In this document: positions 37,057 to 46,523 of the stretch, piece by piece
How positions within the stretch are numbered: position 1 is the stretch's first letter
Layout of the letters: every line of letters begins with the position of its first letter
From: CAZAAW01 sp964483325
GTDB taxonomy: Bacteria; Pseudomonadota; Alphaproteobacteria; Rhizobiales; Kaistiaceae
Length of the DNA stretch: 64,000 bases
Reading direction: 5' to 3'
Assembly (NCBI GenBank): GCA_964483325.1
Contig: CAZAAW010000013.1
Span: forward strand, 1-64,000
Program-made: the position numbers and the translations under genes
Notes under the pieces: model-generated
The model's database searches: none
What the model saw: only the letters and a program-made list of their open reading frames with translations
What the model was told of the DNA's origin: nothing

Positions 37057-38916
37057 ATGTCCAAAGCGCATTTCGCCGTGCGGGGCATCCGTCATGCCGC
37101 CGCAGCCATCGGCGTGCTGATCCTTTCGACCCTGGCCGGGCTGCACACCGCCGCCGCCCAGCACAATAACGGCCCGGTCTTCGACATAAACCCGATCCTG
37201 CGCGATCTGCAGCGGCAGAACACGCCGCCGCCGCGCGACCGCGGCCGCCTCGACGATTGTCCGCGCGGCATGATCTACAACCCGCGCGCCGGGCGCTGTG
37301 TCGAGCCGCCGCCGCGCGTCGACAGCGACGATTGCCCGCGCGGCATGGTCTACAGCAACCGCCAGCGGCGCTGCGTCGACCGCCCGCAGCGGGTGGTCTG
37401 CGAATTCCCCACCGAGCGGCGCGGCAACCGCTGCGTCTGCGTCGACGGCTACCACCTGCGCAACGGCATCTGCCGGCGCGATGTCGTCGACGAGCTGCCG
37501 CCGCGGCGCGATCCGCCGCCGCCCCGCCGCGACACGCCGGCCGACCCGGGCGTCGACGTGGCGCGCGTCCAGGCATGCCTCAACACGCTCGGCTACGATG
37601 CCGGGCCGGTCGACGGCGCTTCCGGCCGGCGGACGCTCAACGCCTACCGCGCCTTCCAGACCGACAACGATCTCGCGGCGCGGCCGAACCGCCTCGCCGA
37701 CCGGCAGACACTGGACAGGCTGTTCGACCTGTGCAGCCGGCCGGCCGACGTGGCGGCGCCGGACGAGCCGCCGGCCATCTCGCCGGTGGCGGACAATCGC
37801 TGCCTGGCGCCGGACCTCTACGACATGCTGAAGGGGGCCTATGGCGAGCGGCCGGCGCTGCGGCCCTGCGCCAATGCCTGCCTGCCGAAGCCGGCCTTCC
37901 TCACCGAGGCGCAGCTTGCCGATTACAGCGCCCGCGAGGGCGTCGACTGGTGCGAGACCTGCATCCAGCTCGGCGCCTGGCTGCCGCTGACGGCGGTGCT
38001 GGAGATCGAGCGCGCCGCCAATGTGACGCTGTGCGCGGCGCCGCCGCTCGCCTGCTTCCTCCCCGGCGGCACGACGGTGCGGACGCAGCGCGAGGTGCGG
38101 ACCATCTTCCAGGCGCTGCCGATCAGCGTCGGCAACGAGGGCGACATCGCCGTCATCGTCGGCAACGAGGACTATGGCAGCAATCTGCCGCTCAACCCGA
38201 ACGGCCACAGCGACGCCGACGCGGTGGCGGAGCTGCTGACCGGCAAGCTCGGCTACCGGCCGGAAAACATCATCGACCTGCGCGACGCGACGCTGGCCGA
38301 CCTTCGCCGCGTCTTCGGCAGCGACGGCCAGCCGGGCGAGCTAGCGTCGCGCCTGTCGAAGCCGGAGGACAGCGACATCTTCATCTATGTCGCCAGCCAC
38401 GGCCTCGTCTCCGGCCCCGACGCCAGGGGCTATCTGCTGCCGGTCGACGCGCGCACTGACGATGTCGCCGGCACCGCCCTGCCGCTGCAGGACCTCTACA
38501 CCGCGCTCGGCACCATCGGCGCCCGCACGACAATGCTGGTGCTGGAGGCCTCCTTCGCCAGAAGCCTCGTCGACATCGCCAATCCGCCCAACCTGCCGCA
38601 GGGCGAGGTCGTCGCCATGCCGGAAAACCCGGTCCCCGGCCTCGTCGTCTTCAAGGCGTCGGACCGCGACCAGCAGACGCTGCAGGACCCGGAATACGGC
38701 ATCGGGCTCTTCACCCGCTACCTGATCGCCGGCCTCGCCGGCGAGGCGGACGCGGCGCCGATCGGCAATGGCGACAAGCGCATCGATACGGTGGAGCTCT
38801 TCGTCTACACCGCCGACATGGTGCGCATGGCGGCGCGCAAATCCTTCGGCATGGAGCAGAAGCCGCTGCTGTCGCGCATCGACAATCTCACCATCGGCCA
38901 GCTGGCGGCACGGTAG
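37057..38916 (+). CDS. secreted caspase-fold protein lacking the catalytic cysteine
   Basis: A 619-aa protein: signal peptide (to about residue 34); two short Cys modules with the repeated DCPRGM(I/V)Y...RCV pattern (68-107); a third Cys-rich stretch; a peptidoglycan-binding-like domain (167-225: VARVQACLNTLGYDAGPVDGASGRRTLNAYRAFQ); a Cys-rich linker; and a C-terminal peptidase C14 (caspase) fold (from about 362: IAVIVGNEDYG). The catalytic His is present (YVASHGL, His448), but the D-A-C of active enzymes reads E-A-S, with Ser499 at the nucleophile position. It is probably a pseudo-protease. GGAGG precedes the ATG. An intact relative is encoded 1 kb downstream on the other strand. Confidence 0.85.
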   Translation: MSKAHFAVRGIRHAAAAIGVLILSTLAGLHTAAAQHNNGPVFDINPILRDLQRQNTPPPRDRGRLDDCPRGMIYNPRAGRCVEPPPRVDSDDCPRGMVYSNRQRRCVDRPQRVVCEFPTERRGNRCVCVDGYHLRNGICRRDVVDELPPRRDPPPPRRDTPADPGVDVARVQACLNTLGYDAGPVDGASGRRTLNAYRAFQTDNDLAARPNRLADRQTLDRLFDLCSRPADVAAPDEPPAISPVADNRCLAPDLYDMLKGAYGERPALRPCANACLPKPAFLTEAQLADYSAREGVDWCETCIQLGAWLPLTAVLEIERAANVTLCAAPPLACFLPGGTTVRTQREVRTIFQALPISVGNEGDIAVIVGNEDYGSNLPLNPNGHSDADAVAELLTGKLGYRPENIIDLRDATLADLRRVFGSDGQPGELASRLSKPEDSDIFIYVASHGLVSGPDARGYLLPVDARTDDVAGTALPLQDLYTALGTIGARTTMLVLEASFARSLVDIANPPNLPQGEVVAMPENPVPGLVVFKASDRDQQTLQDPEYGIGLFTRYLIAGLAGEADAAPIGNGDKRIDTVELFVYTADMVRMAARKSFGMEQKPLLSRIDNLTIGQLAAR

Positions 38917-38918
38917 CC

Positions 38919-39885
38919 GCGAACACGGAAGGCGCAGAACGGAACGCGGCGGCCGCCGCCTCTCGCCTCTCCCATAGGGAGAGGTGGAGGCGCCTTGTCC
39001 TGAACCGGTGCTCTCTACCCGGGCAGTTCGCACTCCCTCCCCACCCCACAGGCGTGGAAGGCGCAGAACGAAATGCGACGGCCGCCGCCTCTTGCCTCTC
39101 CCATAGGGAGAGGTCGGGAGCCTTGGTGAGCGCAGCGAACCTAGGCGGACGGGTGAGGGGTTCGGCCCGGGGGAATCCTGCCCCGGCGCCGCAGCCGCGT
39201 GTCGCCGGCGGTGTCCCTCACCCGGAACGCTGACGCGTTCCGACCTCTCCCATTAGGAGAGGTGAGTGGCGCCTTATCCTGAACCGGCGCTCCCCACCCG
39301 GGCGGTTTGCACCCCTTTCCCCACCCCACCAGCGTCGTGGCCGGACTCGATCCGGCCATCCACGCGAACACGGAAGCTGCAGAACGGAATGCGACGGCCG
39401 CCGCCTCTTGCCTCTCCCATAGGGAGAGGTCGGGAGCCTTGCCTCGCGCAGCGAGGCTTAGGCGGACGGGTGAGGGGTTCGGCCGCCGGGACTCCTGCCC
39501 CGGCGCCGCAACCGCGTGTCACCGGCGGTGACCCTCACCCGGAACGCTGACGCGTTCCGACCCCCGGATCAAGTCCGGGGGCAGGCTCTCTCCCATTGGG
39601 AGAGGTGAGTGGCGCCATGTCCTGAACCGGCGCTCCCTACCCGGGCAGTTCGCACCCCCTTCCCACCCCACAGGCGTCATGGCCGGACTTGATCCGGCCA
39701 TCCACGCGAACACGGATGGCGCAGAAGAAACACTGCCCACGAGGCGCCTTTTCCTGCACGCGCGGTGTTCGCGTGGATGCCCGGGTCTTCGCCCGGGCAT
39801 GACGCAGCGGAGGCGTTGGCGGACGCTTTCTTCGGCTCCGGCACAGGCACGGATGCCGGGACCCGGTTGCGGCGCCAAGGGCCGC
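38919..39885. repeat. large repeat-filled intergenic region
   Basis: Nearly 1 kb of interleaved repeats without genes. Three copies of the family B unit (CTCTCCCATAGGGAGAGGT ... GACGGGTGAGGGGTTCGGCC ... CTGAACCGGCGCTCC) start near 38960, 39090 and 39405. Short hairpin elements (ATGGCCGGACTTGATCCGGC, then CACGCGAACACGGA) lie at 39346-39385 and 39672-39721, and the ATGCCCGG-type hairpin at 39765-39806. The copies are 80-95% alike by eye. Open frames in this region are artefacts of the repeats. Confidence 0.85.
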
Positions 39886-39888
39886 CCC

Positions 39889-41712
39889 CTACTCCAGCGG
39901 GCGGGCGATCCTTATGCCGGCTATGTTGAGGCGGGAGGCGCGCGGGTAGCTGGTGCGGGCGGCCGAGCGCAGGTATTCCGGCTCGTAGTACCAGGCGCCG
40001 CCCTTGAGCACCCGGCGGGCGCAGTCGCCGCCGCGCACCGTGCCGTCGGCCGGGGCGCCGGCATGGCTCGGGTTCCAGCAGTCCTCGACCCATTCGGCGA
40101 CATTGCCGGCCATGTCGTAGAGGCCGAACGGATTGGGCGGGAAGCTGCCGACCTCGACGGTGCGGCCCTCATAGGTGCCGCGGCCGCGCAGCGCCGCGAC
40201 ATTGCTGGCGTCGAAATTCGCCTGCGCCGTGGTGATGGTGTCGCCGGTGATATAGGGCGAGGTGGTGCCGCCGCGGGCGGCATATTCCCACTCGGCCTCG
40301 GAGAGCAGCCGGTAGGGCTTGCCGGTCTTGCGCCGCAGCCAGTCGACATAGGCCTTGGCGTCGTCCCAGGAGACATTGGTCACCGGGTGGCGGCCCTGGC
40401 CCCAGCCGCTGTCGTCCGGCCGGTAATTGCCGCAGCCGCCCTCCAGGTTGCAGGCCTCCCAGTCGTCGAAGGTGATCTCGTATTTCGACACCGCGAGCGG
40501 CGTGACGATCGCCACCTCATGCAGCGGCCCTTCCGCCTGGCTGGCGGCCGGATCATCGGGACCGGCGCCCATGCGGAAGGCGCCGCCCGGCAGGGCGACC
40601 ATCTCCGGGCAGTTCTCGCAATCGCGGAAGCTCTCGCCCGGCGCATGCTCGGACTGGCGCGGCGGGACGGCGATCTCGGCGCCGCCCTGCTGGCCGGAGG
40701 GCAGCGCCGCCATCTGGCTGGCGGTGGCGCGCAGCACCGCCACCAGCGTCGCCGTCACCCGCCCGTCGGCAGGCAGGCCGGCGCTTGCCTGGAAGCGGCG
40801 GATGGCCTCCGCCAGCGCCGCATCCTCAGCCCCGCCGCGGCCCTGCGTGACATAGCCGAGGCGGCCGAGCAGCGTTGCCACCTCGGCCGCCGCCTCCGGC
40901 GTCTCGGCATCGTCGAGGCCGCCGATGCCGGCGGCGCCGCAGTTGTCGGGGTCGAGGCAGAAGCGCGGCGCGCCGCCCTGGGTGGTGATCTCCGGGATCT
41001 GGGCGCCGCGCGTCGACAGCCGGACGTCGCGCGCCGCCTGGTCGAGCAGGTCGCGCAGATAGCTGTCGGCATCGGAATCGAAGCGCGCCAGCAGCGCCTT
41101 GGCGAAAGGCGAATGGCCGCCCTGCTCGCCGTCGGCGGCAAGCTGGCCGGACAGCGTCGCATTGGCGATGACCAGCGAGCGATCCTCCTCGCGCACCAGC
41201 TGGAAGCCGCGGAAGCCGGAGCCCGACTGGGTGGAGCGCGTCGGGCATTGCGGGAACGGATCGTTGCGGCAGGCGTCGAGCAGCACGACCTGCTGCGGCG
41301 CATTGCCGAGGGCGGAGAACAGGCTGCCGACATCGACGGCGCGGCGCGCTTCGCGCGGCTCGCAATTGATCTCCATGTCGACCGGCGCCAGGACGTTCTT
41401 GCCGTCGATCTCCATGCCGTGGCCGGCATAATAGACAAGCGCCACGTCGGCCGTGTCGGCCTCGCGCTTGAAGGTCTCCAGCGCGTCGAGGAAATCGGCC
41501 CGGCCGAGATCGTAATAGTCGAAGACCTCGAAGCCGTGACCGCGCAGGGCGCCGGCGATGGCCGCCGCATCGGTGGACGGGTTCACCAGCGCCGACAGCG
41601 ATTCATACTTGCTGTTGCCGATCACCAGCGCGACGCGCCGTTCGGCGGCGGCGGCCGCCGAAACCGCCAGCATGGCCAGGATGGCCAGAGTCCATGCGAA
41701 CGCCCGTCTCAT
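39889..41712 (-). CDS. secreted caspase-family protease fused to a sulfatase-modifying-factor (FGE) domain
   Basis: A 607-aa protein with a signal peptide (to about residue 23). Peptidase C14 domain about 24-240 with an intact dyad: His98 (YYAGHGM) and Cys148 (LLDACRNDPF). A helical peptidoglycan-binding-like segment (about 280-335) follows, then a formylglycine-generating-enzyme-type domain (about 368-607: MVALPGGAFRMGAG, VSKYEITFDDWEAC, HPVTNVSWDDAKAYVDWL, YRLLSEAEWEYAARGG, MAGNVAEWVEDCW, RVLKGGAW). Such caspase-FGE fusions occur in many bacteria; the FGE part is usually a ligand-binding C-type-lectin-like fold, not an enzyme. Targets are unknown. Confidence 0.92.
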   Translation of the reverse strand: MRRAFAWTLAILAMLAVSAAAAAERRVALVIGNSKYESLSALVNPSTDAAAIAGALRGHGFEVFDYYDLGRADFLDALETFKREADTADVALVYYAGHGMEIDGKNVLAPVDMEINCEPREARRAVDVGSLFSALGNAPQQVVLLDACRNDPFPQCPTRSTQSGSGFRGFQLVREEDRSLVIANATLSGQLAADGEQGGHSPFAKALLARFDSDADSYLRDLLDQAARDVRLSTRGAQIPEITTQGGAPRFCLDPDNCGAAGIGGLDDAETPEAAAEVATLLGRLGYVTQGRGGAEDAALAEAIRRFQASAGLPADGRVTATLVAVLRATASQMAALPSGQQGGAEIAVPPRQSEHAPGESFRDCENCPEMVALPGGAFRMGAGPDDPAASQAEGPLHEVAIVTPLAVSKYEITFDDWEACNLEGGCGNYRPDDSGWGQGRHPVTNVSWDDAKAYVDWLRRKTGKPYRLLSEAEWEYAARGGTTSPYITGDTITTAQANFDASNVAALRGRGTYEGRTVEVGSFPPNPFGLYDMAGNVAEWVEDCWNPSHAGAPADGTVRGGDCARRVLKGGAWYYEPEYLRSAARTSYPRASRLNIAGIRIARPLE

Positions 41713-41814
41713 GTGCGCTCTCCCGCGGCCGGGCTCGAGGACCCGGCAGGCTGCGACTTTACCATGGGCGGCGCCGGCCCGGCATGGTCAGCCGGCCCGT
41801 CCGCGGCGCGAAGA

Positions 41815-42633
41815 CTAGCCGCCGGCGGATGAACCCAGCTTGAACCGGGCCTGCGCCGGGCCGGGCTCCAGGCCGAGCGAGCGCAGCAGCGGCAGCAGCG
41901 GCGCCGGCCAGTCGCGTCCGGAGGTCAGGAAAGCCCGCCCTCCCCCGGCCTGCTCCCCTTCGTCGGGACCGACAAGTGCCGCGACGCGGCGGGCGATCGC
42001 CGGCGCGGCATCGATCCAGGCGACCGGCCACGGCGCCAGTTTCTCCAGGAGCGGCAGCAGGAAGGGGTAATGCGTGCAGGCAAGGACGATGGTGTCGGTC
42101 CGCCCGCCCTCCTCCGCCACGAAGGCCGGGGCGATCTCGGCCGCCACCGCATCCTCGTCGATCGCCTCGCCGCGCATGAAGCGCTCGGCAAGGCCGGCGA
42201 GCTTCGGCGCGGCGACGAGATCGACGCTGCGGTGGCCGGCGAAGCGGTCGACGAGCGTGTGCGTATAGTCGCGGGCAATGGTGCCGGGCGTCGCCAGGAC
42301 GCTGAAGCGGCCGCTCTGCGTCCGCTCCGCCGCCGGCTTGATGGCCGGCACCGTGCCGACGAAGGGCAGCGCGTGGCGGGCGCGCAGCGGCGGCAGGACC
42401 AGCGTCGAGGCGGTGTTGCAGGCGATCACCACCAGGTCGGGACCGACCTTGGCGATCCATTCGCCGACCGTTTCCACGACATGCCGGGCGAGCGCCTCCT
42501 CGGCCCAGTCACCATAGGGAAAGGCGGCGTCGTCCGCGACATAGGCGATGTCGGCGCCGGGCAGCGTGCGGCGGATCGCGGCCAGCACCGACAGGCCGCC
42601 GATGCCGGAATCGAACACCAGGAGGCGCGTCAT
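41815..42633 (-). CDS. murI: glutamate racemase
   Basis: A 272-aa enzyme that makes D-glutamate for peptidoglycan. Both catalytic cysteines are visible: VVIACNTAS (Cys72) and VLACTHYPFLLP (Cys186). It starts MTRLLVFDSGIGGLSVL. The ATG overlaps the trmJ stop (ATGA), so the two are coupled. Length is standard. Confidence 0.97.
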   Translation of the reverse strand: MTRLLVFDSGIGGLSVLAAIRRTLPGADIAYVADDAAFPYGDWAEEALARHVVETVGEWIAKVGPDLVVIACNTASTLVLPPLRARHALPFVGTVPAIKPAAERTQSGRFSVLATPGTIARDYTHTLVDRFAGHRSVDLVAAPKLAGLAERFMRGEAIDEDAVAAEIAPAFVAEEGGRTDTIVLACTHYPFLLPLLEKLAPWPVAWIDAAPAIARRVAALVGPDEGEQAGGGRAFLTSGRDWPAPLLPLLRSLGLEPGPAQARFKLGSSAGG

Positions 42634-43502
42634 GATTGCCGATCGCCGCGCCGCTGCGTCACGGCGGTTCCCTGCGGCCCCGAGCGCGGCCGCGTCGGCC
42701 GGTCCTCCAGCGCCGCGATGACGCCGCGCAGCGTGCGCACGTCCTGGTCGGTCAGCAGGGCACGGTGCAGCATGGCGCGCAGCGCCCGCACCATGTGGCC
42801 GCGCCGCTCCGGCGGGCGGAAATAGTGCGCCGCGTCGAGCGCCCCTTCCAGATGCGCGAAGAGCCCGAGCAGCACCTCCTTGGCCGCCGGCGGCTCCCTC
42901 TCTTGGCCGAAAGGCAGGCCCGAGGTGCCGGCCAGGCTGGCGCGGCGCCATTCATAGGCGATGACCAGCACCGCCTGGGCCACATTGAGCGAGGCGAAGC
43001 GGGGATCGACCGGCAGCGTGACGATCTCGTCGGCCAGGGCGACCTCGTCATTGGTGAGGCCGATGCGCTCGCGCCCGAAGAGATAGCCCGCTTTGGCGCC
43101 CGTCGCCGCTAGGCGGACGACCGCTTCGCCGGCCTCGCCGGGTCCGCAGACCGGCTTGGCGATCTCGCGCGAGCGGGCAGTCGTGGCATAGACGAAGCGG
43201 AGGTCGGCGATCGCCTCGGCGACGCTGCCGTAGATGCGCACCCGCTCCAGCACATGGTTGGCGCCGCTGGCGGCGCGCCGCGCGCCCTCGCTCGGCCAGC
43301 CGTCGCGCGGATTGACGACGCGCAGGTCCGACAGGCCGAAATTCGCCATGGCGCGGGCCGCCGTGCCGATATTCTCGCCAAGCTGCGGCTCGACCAGGAT
43401 GATCGCCGGGCCGGCCGGCTCCGGGCCGCTGCCGGCTGATTCGTCCCCGTCCCGGCTTTCCGCCACCTCGCTCACTTGCCGCTCCGTCGCCGGACCCATC
43501 AT
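42630..43502 (-). CDS. trmJ: tRNA (cytidine/uridine-2'-O-)-methyltransferase of the TrmJ family
   Basis: A 290-aa SPOUT methyltransferase. The knotted core is seen as IILVEPQLGENIGTAARAMANFGLSDLRVVNPRDGWPSEGARRAASGA, GYLFGRERIGLTNDEVALADEIVTLPVDPRFASLNVAQAVLV. TrmJ methylates position 32 of several tRNAs. A C-terminal helical extension (FAHLEGALDAAHYFRPPERRGHMVRALRAMLHRALLTDQDVRTLRGVI) fits the family. It is upstream of and overlapping murI. Confidence 0.93.
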   Translation of the reverse strand: MMGPATERQVSEVAESRDGDESAGSGPEPAGPAIILVEPQLGENIGTAARAMANFGLSDLRVVNPRDGWPSEGARRAASGANHVLERVRIYGSVAEAIADLRFVYATTARSREIAKPVCGPGEAGEAVVRLAATGAKAGYLFGRERIGLTNDEVALADEIVTLPVDPRFASLNVAQAVLVIAYEWRRASLAGTSGLPFGQEREPPAAKEVLLGLFAHLEGALDAAHYFRPPERRGHMVRALRAMLHRALLTDQDVRTLRGVIAALEDRPTRPRSGPQGTAVTQRRGDRQS

Positions 43503-43641
43503 CGCTGCGGCGCTTCTAGCGGATTTCGGCCGTCGCCGTCATTTTATCGTCGGCCGCGGCAGAGCCCCGGAAGGCAAAAGCTCTGGAAGGCAGATCGATT
43601 CGCGCTAAGCTCAATCAGGTTTTGCGGAAGAGGTCGAAACC

Positions 43642-44217
43642 ATGAGCAACACCACCACGATGAATGCCACCCCGCCGCGGCGGGACGTGCTGCCGATTCT
43701 GCGCCGCGGCTGGGGCTGGGTCCTCGGCGCCGGCATCCTCTATCTCGTCGGCGGCATCGCCGCGCTGGTGGCGCCGGTCATCGCCAGCATCGCCGTGGCG
43801 CTGGTCGTCGGCGTGGCGCTGGCGGTCGGCGGCGTCTTCGCCGTCATCCACGCCTTCGGCATCCGCTCCTGGGGCGGCTTCTTCTGGCAGCTGCTGATCG
43901 GCATCATCACCTTCATCGGCGGCGCGGTGATGTTCGCCTACCCGTTGATCGGGGCGCTGACGCTGACCTGGCTGCTCGCCGTCGTCTTCGTCGGCAAGGG
44001 CATCTTCGAGGTGATCATGGGCATCCAGATGCGGCCCGCCGCCGGCTGGGCGTGGATGCTGGTGGCCGGCATCGTCGCCATCCTCGCCGGCATCTTCATC
44101 TTCCTCGGCTGGCCGATCACCGGCCTCTATGCGCCCGGAACGCTGGCCGGCATCTCGCTGCTGATGACCGGCATCACCTATATCAGCGTCGCCATGGCGC
44201 TGCGGCGGGTCACCTGA
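43642..44217 (+). CDS. HdeD-family membrane protein
   Basis: A 191-aa inner-membrane protein with six predicted membrane segments (for example WVLGAGILYLVGGIAALVAPVIA, VALVVGVALAVGGVFAVIHAF, LTLTWLLAVVFVGKGIFEVIMG, WMLVAGIVAILAGIFIFLGWPI). This DUF308/HdeD pattern is linked to acid stress in enterobacteria; in alphaproteobacteria the role is unknown. It is a single gene, divergent from trmJ. Confidence 0.9.
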   Translation: MSNTTTMNATPPRRDVLPILRRGWGWVLGAGILYLVGGIAALVAPVIASIAVALVVGVALAVGGVFAVIHAFGIRSWGGFFWQLLIGIITFIGGAVMFAYPLIGALTLTWLLAVVFVGKGIFEVIMGIQMRPAAGWAWMLVAGIVAILAGIFIFLGWPITGLYAPGTLAGISLLMTGITYISVAMALRRVT

Positions 44218-44352
44218 CCTGCCGGAAAACACATGTGATCTGCCGGAAACACATGGCTTTTCCCCCTCCGCGACTTTGATCGCGGCGGCACCGATGCTAT
44301 AGCCGCGGGGCCGTGGCTGTCGCCCCGACGGCCCCGCCTGGAAGGGGTACGC

Positions 44353-45579
44353 ATGCCGAAGATCAAGGTCGCCAATCCGGTCGTCGAGCTCGATGGCGAC
44401 GAGATGACCCGGATCATCTGGCAGATGATCAAGGACAAGCTGATCCTTCCGCATCTCGACATCGACCTGCTCTATTTCGACCTCGGCATCGAGAACCGCG
44501 ACCGCACCAACGACCAGGTCACCATCGAGGGCGCGCGGGCGATCAAGGAAGTCGGCGTCGGCGTGAAATGCGCCACCATCACCCCGGACGAGGCGCGGGT
44601 CGCCGAGTTCGGCCTCAAGTCGATGTGGAAGTCGCCCAACGGCACAATCCGCAACATTCTCGGCGGCGTCATCTTCCGCGAGCCGATCATCTGCCGCAAC
44701 GTGCCGCGCATGGTGCCGGGCTGGTCGGAGCCGATCGTCATCGGCCGCCACGCCTATGGCGACCAGTACAGCGCCACCGATATCCGCATCCCCGGCAAGG
44801 GCCGCCTGACCGTCCGCTTCGAGGGCGAGGACGGGACGGTGATCGAGCGCGAGGTGTTCCAGTTCCCCGGCGCCGGCGTGTCGCTGGCGATGTACAACCT
44901 CGACGATTCGATCCGCGACTTCGCGCGCGCCTCGATGAATTACGGCCTCAGCCGCAATTTCCCGGTCTACCTGTCGACCAAGAACACAATCCTCAAGGCC
45001 TATGACGGACGCTTCAAGGATATCTTCCAGGAGGTCTACGACAACGAGTTCGCCGACCGCTTCAAGGCGGCCGGGCTCACCTACGAGCACCGGCTGATCG
45101 ACGACATGGTGGCGTCGTCGCTGAAATGGTCGGGCGGCTATGTCTGGGCCTGCAAGAACTATGACGGCGACGTCCAGTCCGACCAGGTGGCGCAGGGTTT
45201 CGGCTCGCTCGGCCTGATGACCTCGGTCCTGCTGACGCCGGACGGCATGGTGATGGAATCGGAGGCGGCGCACGGCACCGTCACCCGCCACTATCGCCAG
45301 CACCAGCGCGGCGCCAGCACCTCGACCAATTCGATCGCCTCGATCTTCGCCTGGACGCGCGGCCTGGCGCACCGGGCCAAGCTCGACGGCAATGCCGAGC
45401 TCGCCGAGTTCGCCGCGACGCTGGAGCGCGTCTGCGTCCAGACCGTCGAGGCGGGTTTCATGACCAAGGACCTGGCGCTGCTCGTCGGCCCCGACCAGAG
45501 CTGGCTGACGACGACCGGCTTCCTCGACAAGGTCGCCGAGCGCCTGCAGCAGTCGCTCGGCCTGCCGGTCCCGGCCTGA
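44353..45579 (+). CDS. icd: NADP-dependent isocitrate dehydrogenase
   Basis: A 408-aa monomer of the dimeric NADP-IDH type found in alphaproteobacteria and eukaryotes. It oxidises isocitrate to 2-oxoglutarate in the TCA cycle. Marks: VVELDGDEMTRIIWQMIKDKLILP, ATITPDEARV, the isocitrate site SPNGTIRNILGG, GDVQSDQVAQGFGSLGLMTSVL (IDH signature) and AAHGTVTRHYR. It ends at a bidirectional hairpin. Confidence 0.98.
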   Translation: MPKIKVANPVVELDGDEMTRIIWQMIKDKLILPHLDIDLLYFDLGIENRDRTNDQVTIEGARAIKEVGVGVKCATITPDEARVAEFGLKSMWKSPNGTIRNILGGVIFREPIICRNVPRMVPGWSEPIVIGRHAYGDQYSATDIRIPGKGRLTVRFEGEDGTVIEREVFQFPGAGVSLAMYNLDDSIRDFARASMNYGLSRNFPVYLSTKNTILKAYDGRFKDIFQEVYDNEFADRFKAAGLTYEHRLIDDMVASSLKWSGGYVWACKNYDGDVQSDQVAQGFGSLGLMTSVLLTPDGMVMESEAAHGTVTRHYRQHQRGASTSTNSIASIFAWTRGLAHRAKLDGNAELAEFAATLERVCVQTVEAGFMTKDLALLVGPDQSWLTTTGFLDKVAERLQQSLGLPVPA

Positions 45580-45585
45580 ACGAAA

Positions 45586-45611
45586 AAGGGGCAGGCCGCC
45601 GCCCGCCCCTT
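45586..45611. terminator. bidirectional hairpin between icd and the beta-propeller gene
   Basis: AAGGGGC (45586-45592) pairs with GCCCCTT (45605-45611); A-rich on the left and CTCTC on the right. It lies 7 bp past the icd stop and 28 bp beyond the stop of the convergent gene. On the minus strand it runs into TTTTTCG. Confidence 0.6.
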
Positions 45612-45638
45612 CTCTCGCTGTCGGCGCGGCAGGCGCCG

Positions 45639-46523
45639 TTACATCGCGCCTTCCTTGTAGGCGACGACCTCGCCGGCCGGCGTCATCGGAATGACGACCA
45701 GCCCGTCGGCCGGGACATATTCGAGGTCCGCGGCGCCGGGGCCGGGCGTCGCCAGCACCGTCTGCTTGCCGTCCTGGCCGACCAGCACGAGGCGGCCGCC
45801 GCCATTGTCGGTGACCAGCCAGCCGTCGCCCATCGGCTCGATGCCGTCCAGCCCGCCGACCGGGTCGGTCGAGCCGTAATCGGTGATCGCCTTGGTCTCC
45901 AGGTTCACCACCTTGATGTTGGTCGGCTTCAGGTTGGCGAAGCCGCCGCTGATGTCGCCGAGCGGCGCCACCATCAGGTTGCCGCCGCTGACATAGAGGC
46001 CGTTGGCGCCGGCGAGCTGCGGGTCCTTCAGCCATTCGGTGAGCTGGCCGTCGGCGAGGACGTAGATCGCCCCGGTCATCGTCTCGGAGACGAAGACGCG
46101 GCCATCGGGCGCCACGGCGACGTCGTTGAGGAAGCCGGCGCCCGGCGCCGGATAGCGGTTGAGGATCTGGCCGGCGGCAATGTCGACCTCGACCAGCTCC
46201 TCGATGCCGGCGACGTAGAGATGGCCGTCGGCGATGTCGATGCCCTTCGGCGATTCCAGCGTCTCGACGAACTTCTCCTTGATCACCGAGCCGTCGGTGC
46301 CGATCTGCGACACGTAGCCCTGGCCGTTCTTGGAGCCGAAGTCGGGATTGTTGATGTTGGAGACGAACAGCGTCTTCGTCCCGGGGTCATAGGCGACCGA
46401 TTCCGGGCTGGAGAAGCCGGTGGCGCGCCAGGCTTCGGTGAGTTCCTGCGCCTCGGCCGGCGCCATCGCCGCGGCCAGGGCCAGCAGCGACGCGCCGACG
46501 ACAATACCCATCCTTGGTTTCAT
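45639..46523 (-). CDS. secreted SMP-30/gluconolactonase-like beta-propeller protein
   Basis: A 294-aa protein with a signal peptide (MKPRMGIVVGASLLALAAAMAPAEA). The mature part is a six-bladed propeller of the SMP-30/NHL type: SSPESVAYDPGTKTLFVSNIN, SPKGIDIADGHLYVAG, GFLNDVAVAPDGRVFVSET, GANGLYVSGGNLMVA, GLDGIEPMGDGWLVTDN. It may bind a sugar lactone or a metal-dependent substrate, but no enzyme-specific residues decide this. CAGGAGAAAG precedes the ATG. Confidence 0.85.
   Translation of the reverse strand: MKPRMGIVVGASLLALAAAMAPAEAQELTEAWRATGFSSPESVAYDPGTKTLFVSNINNPDFGSKNGQGYVSQIGTDGSVIKEKFVETLESPKGIDIADGHLYVAGIEELVEVDIAAGQILNRYPAPGAGFLNDVAVAPDGRVFVSETMTGAIYVLADGQLTEWLKDPQLAGANGLYVSGGNLMVAPLGDISGGFANLKPTNIKVVNLETKAITDYGSTDPVGGLDGIEPMGDGWLVTDNGGGRLVLVGQDGKQTVLATPGPGAADLEYVPADGLVVIPMTPAGEVVAYKEGAM

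Noticed and set aside
38919..39885. Several short open frames and a possible CRISPR-like array
   Set aside because: Repeat units are long, unevenly spaced and partly inverted; there are no uniform spacers and no cas genes. The frames follow the repeats.
43615..46035. An 806-codon frame opposite hdeD and icd
   Set aside because: It spans two clear genes and their intergenic space with no recognisable motif.
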